64,000 nt of DNA from Cinclus cinclus. Taxonomy: Eukaryota > Chordata > Aves > Passeriformes > Cinclidae. The stretch spans positions 15,610,704 through 15,674,703 of the forward strand of contig NC_085055.1 of NCBI RefSeq assembly GCF_963662255.1. Direction: 5' to 3'. Shown here one piece after another: positions 61,801 to 64,000 of the stretch. Below the pieces are notes generated by a model, which was not told the DNA's origin, searched no databases, and was given only the letters and a program-made list of their open reading frames with translations. How positions within the stretch are numbered: position 1 is the first letter of the stretch; every line of letters begins with the position of its first letter. A program made the position numbers and the translations under genes.

Positions 61801-64000
61801 AGCAGACAGCCTAAATCAGAGTGGGATTTCTTGGTACAATGAAGTACTCAGCCTTTGTGCTTTTTCCTGGGGTATCATTTGCTTTATTTGAACTCGGTGT
61901 GCAGTAGCTGGGAGGCAGCTCTGTGGCCCAGGGGGCTGCAGCTTCTTGTCCTCCTGCCGTGAGGATGCTGGGGCAGTGCACTGAGATGCAGTGCCCAGAG
62001 AGCTGCCATTTCTGTGGGACACACGACTGGGGTCTGTGTGCATCCTCCCTCTTCCCTGCAATGGATGTGGCATTTATGAATGCTGGATCACCAGAGCTAA
62101 GGTTGGTAGCTGCTCCAAATAATGAAAACACCCAGCTGACTTATTGTATACCTGTAAATAGCAAGTCTCAGCTTAAGCTAAAACACCCATTTCTGAGGAA
62201 CAACAAAAAAAAGTGCGAATAAATCTTTTGCTAGTAGCTGGACCACACTTTCAGTCCAACGTTCTGATTTGATTTTATTTTAGTAGAGCATGTTTTCCAT
62301 GTGGGTATGAGTGTGATTTAGATGTGTATATAAAAAAAGTGTCCATTCTTCTTCAGATCCTAAGGATTTCAGTTAGACTGTGGCTGTCCTGCTTGTGAGT
62401 ATTTCATGTCAAATGGGCACTCCTGCGTTTCAGCTGGAAACCACCTTGTGGCTTATCCCAGCGCTAAGTACCACCAGATGTAAATTCAAAATCTGGAGTA
62501 TCTCCAGAAAATAAGTTACTCTCTACTCAGAAATGCCTGTTTTCTCCATGCCTTTTAACAGATTTTGTTTAAGTTCTGTGTGGTTTATTATTCCTTGATG
62601 TTCTAATTAGCTTATATTGATTCTAATGTTTCTTGATTTCTGTCCCTTGGAGCCGTGGTGGTGGCATGAAGGGAGCTGTGTAAATGACTTTCTCTCTCCT
62701 GCTGTAGCTATTCCAGGCACTGGTGCAGTAATGCAAAAGGACAGAGGTTAAAAGTGCTGTCTGCAATTTTTAAAGTGGTGTAGTAGGTTTAATTTTTTTT
62801 TCCTTTTTATTGGAAGACTCTTCAAAGTGAATTCAGTGCTGAATAATCAGCACTGGGTCAGGCAATCTTATTCCTCCAGTTCCCACCAGTGGACAAGCTT
62901 TTCTCAGCAGCCTGGGAGGCTGAGAGGAGCATAAACAGTGCAAATAATTGTATTCTTTAGAGGATGCTTTAATGAAATGGGAAAATACATTTTAGCGATG
63001 TGGTATTTACAGGAATGATACTTGTTGCTTGCCTGTCTTATTGGGACTGATTTGGTGACCTTATTAATTCAGGCTGTGTGGAAGGTATGATGTGGAAACT
63101 TCTGTGATGGTGTGTCTTAAATTAAGATGGATGAAAGTCTTGTTTAACAATTTGTATAAATGGCAGTTGTGGGGTAATAATGTTTTAAAACCAAGTCTTG
63201 CACATACTGATAGAGATTTTAAAGTAGACAAGAAGTAACAAATAAATGGAGTTGGGTTTTTCAGAATAGCTTAATAGCTTCCCTCCCAAAGCAAAAAGAA
63301 AGTGTTTCTTGTACTATCAGCATAGTACAGGCTCGTGATGACAGTGGGGCCAAGGCCACAGCTGGGCTTCTGTGGCAGCAGTGTAGTGTCAGCAATTGGA
63401 CACCAAGCTTGACTGTAACTGTGGGGCACACCTGATGCTGTACTTATTTGTCAGCCTGTGAGCTGCATTTGGGGTGTCTTCTGAGACAGCTGGGCTGTGC
63501 CTGAGATGCCCTGACATGTGCCCACCCTCCAGCAGCAGCTCTGGCCCTTTCAGCAGTCACAGCCTGTTTCCCTTGTTCCTAAAGCTCTTCTGGCTTTGCT
63601 GGCTGCTGCCAGCAGTTTTCATTTTTCCTGTATCTCCTGTATTTGTCCCATTTTTCTTCTTTTCTCAACAGTGGCTTTCACCATTAGAGACAATTCTATC
63701 ACCTGTGGGCCCTACTTAACAATCTCCATGCAGATGAAATTGTCTCACATGCTTTGAGCAACAGGATGTACAGCAGTGCAGCAGAGACTGGAAGTTTGGT
63801 CTGCAAGGGCTAAACAGAAGAATAGGGATACAATTCAACATCATTAAGTCACCCTAGGACATGGGGAAAAGCTCATAATAAGCTCATAAGATGCTTAGAG
63901 AGTAAGATTGATTGAGATTTAATGATGATCTTTAGAATTACAATGTTTCTCATGGGATACGTATTAAAAAACCAAAACTTGTCTTAAACTTGCCCTCTGA
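58851..64000 (+). other. PID1: PID1 intron 2, 5' part
   Basis: Intron sequence continuing past the window end. It includes a T/G-rich tract near 59165-59210, a GTGTGCACAAACATGTGCAC-type tract near 59737, and a CR1-like relic at 61325. The 202-codon minus frame at 59429-60037 and other open frames show no recognisable domain. No further PID1 exon is seen. Confidence 0.85.
61325..61372 (-). mobile_element. Probable CR1 LINE 3'-end relic, minus strand
   Basis: Read on the minus strand: GGTGGGGGTTCCCCTAGATT, then ACTTCCAACC, then AGAATTTCTCTGCTATTCT. This resembles the bird CR1 end, with a 'ttccaaccc' block followed by an ATTCTRTG-type tail. It is short and decayed, and the 5' part, to the right, is not recognisable. 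Confidence 0.45.

Noticed and set aside
1..64000. Bacterial or phage-type systems: CRISPR arrays, operons, toxin-antitoxin, integrases
   Set aside because: The window is plainly intron-bearing vertebrate DNA. No direct-repeat and spacer array, ribosome-binding sites or prokaryotic gene packing is present.

Overview
This is vertebrate nuclear DNA, most likely from a bird (a sauropsid at least). It carries the 3' end of DNER and the 5' end of PID1, both on the + strand. The same gene order and orientation are known in mammals. The bird call rests on the short gap between the genes (about 14 kb from the DNER poly(A) site to the PID1 start codon), CR1-like 3'-end relics, and relics of palindromic amniote MITE families. 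The species cannot be named from this sequence. No prokaryotic, viral or defence-type gene system was found. Nearly all open frames in the window are chance frames in introns or CpG islands.

Layout. Positions 1-11320 hold the last four exons of DNER: two EGF-like repeats (458-571 and 1615-1746), the transmembrane and juxtamembrane exon (4796-5042), and the last coding exon (10226-10337) with a roughly 1 kb 3' UTR ending at an AATAAA signal at 11294. The intron between the two EGF exons has a GC rather than GT donor. The 3' UTR contains a fossil palindromic MITE. Positions 11321-24870 are intergenic. They hold an orphan CpG island (20080-20670) and a perfect 13-bp inverted repeat with NFI-like half-sites (24330-24358). 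Positions 24870-25985 are the PID1 promoter CpG island, with a five-copy degenerate GC-rich repeat and a row of GC boxes that could fold as a G-quadruplex. PID1 exon 1 contributes only ten codons (25431-25460). A 33.2 kb intron follows, and exon 2 (58704-58850) encodes the segment just before the PTB/PID domain. The window ends inside PID1 intron 2.

The most conspicuous unexplained structure is a 16-unit pyrimidine-rich minisatellite at 46781-47136 inside PID1 intron 1. Its T-tract length changes smoothly along the array. A second global feature is that every homopolymer run of 12 or more A/T that I found reads as T on the + strand, the sense strand of both genes.

DNER is a neuronal transmembrane Notch-pathway ligand. 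PID1 is a cytosolic PTB-domain adaptor that binds LRP1 and dampens insulin signalling. They are neighbours by conserved synteny; nothing here suggests they act in one pathway.
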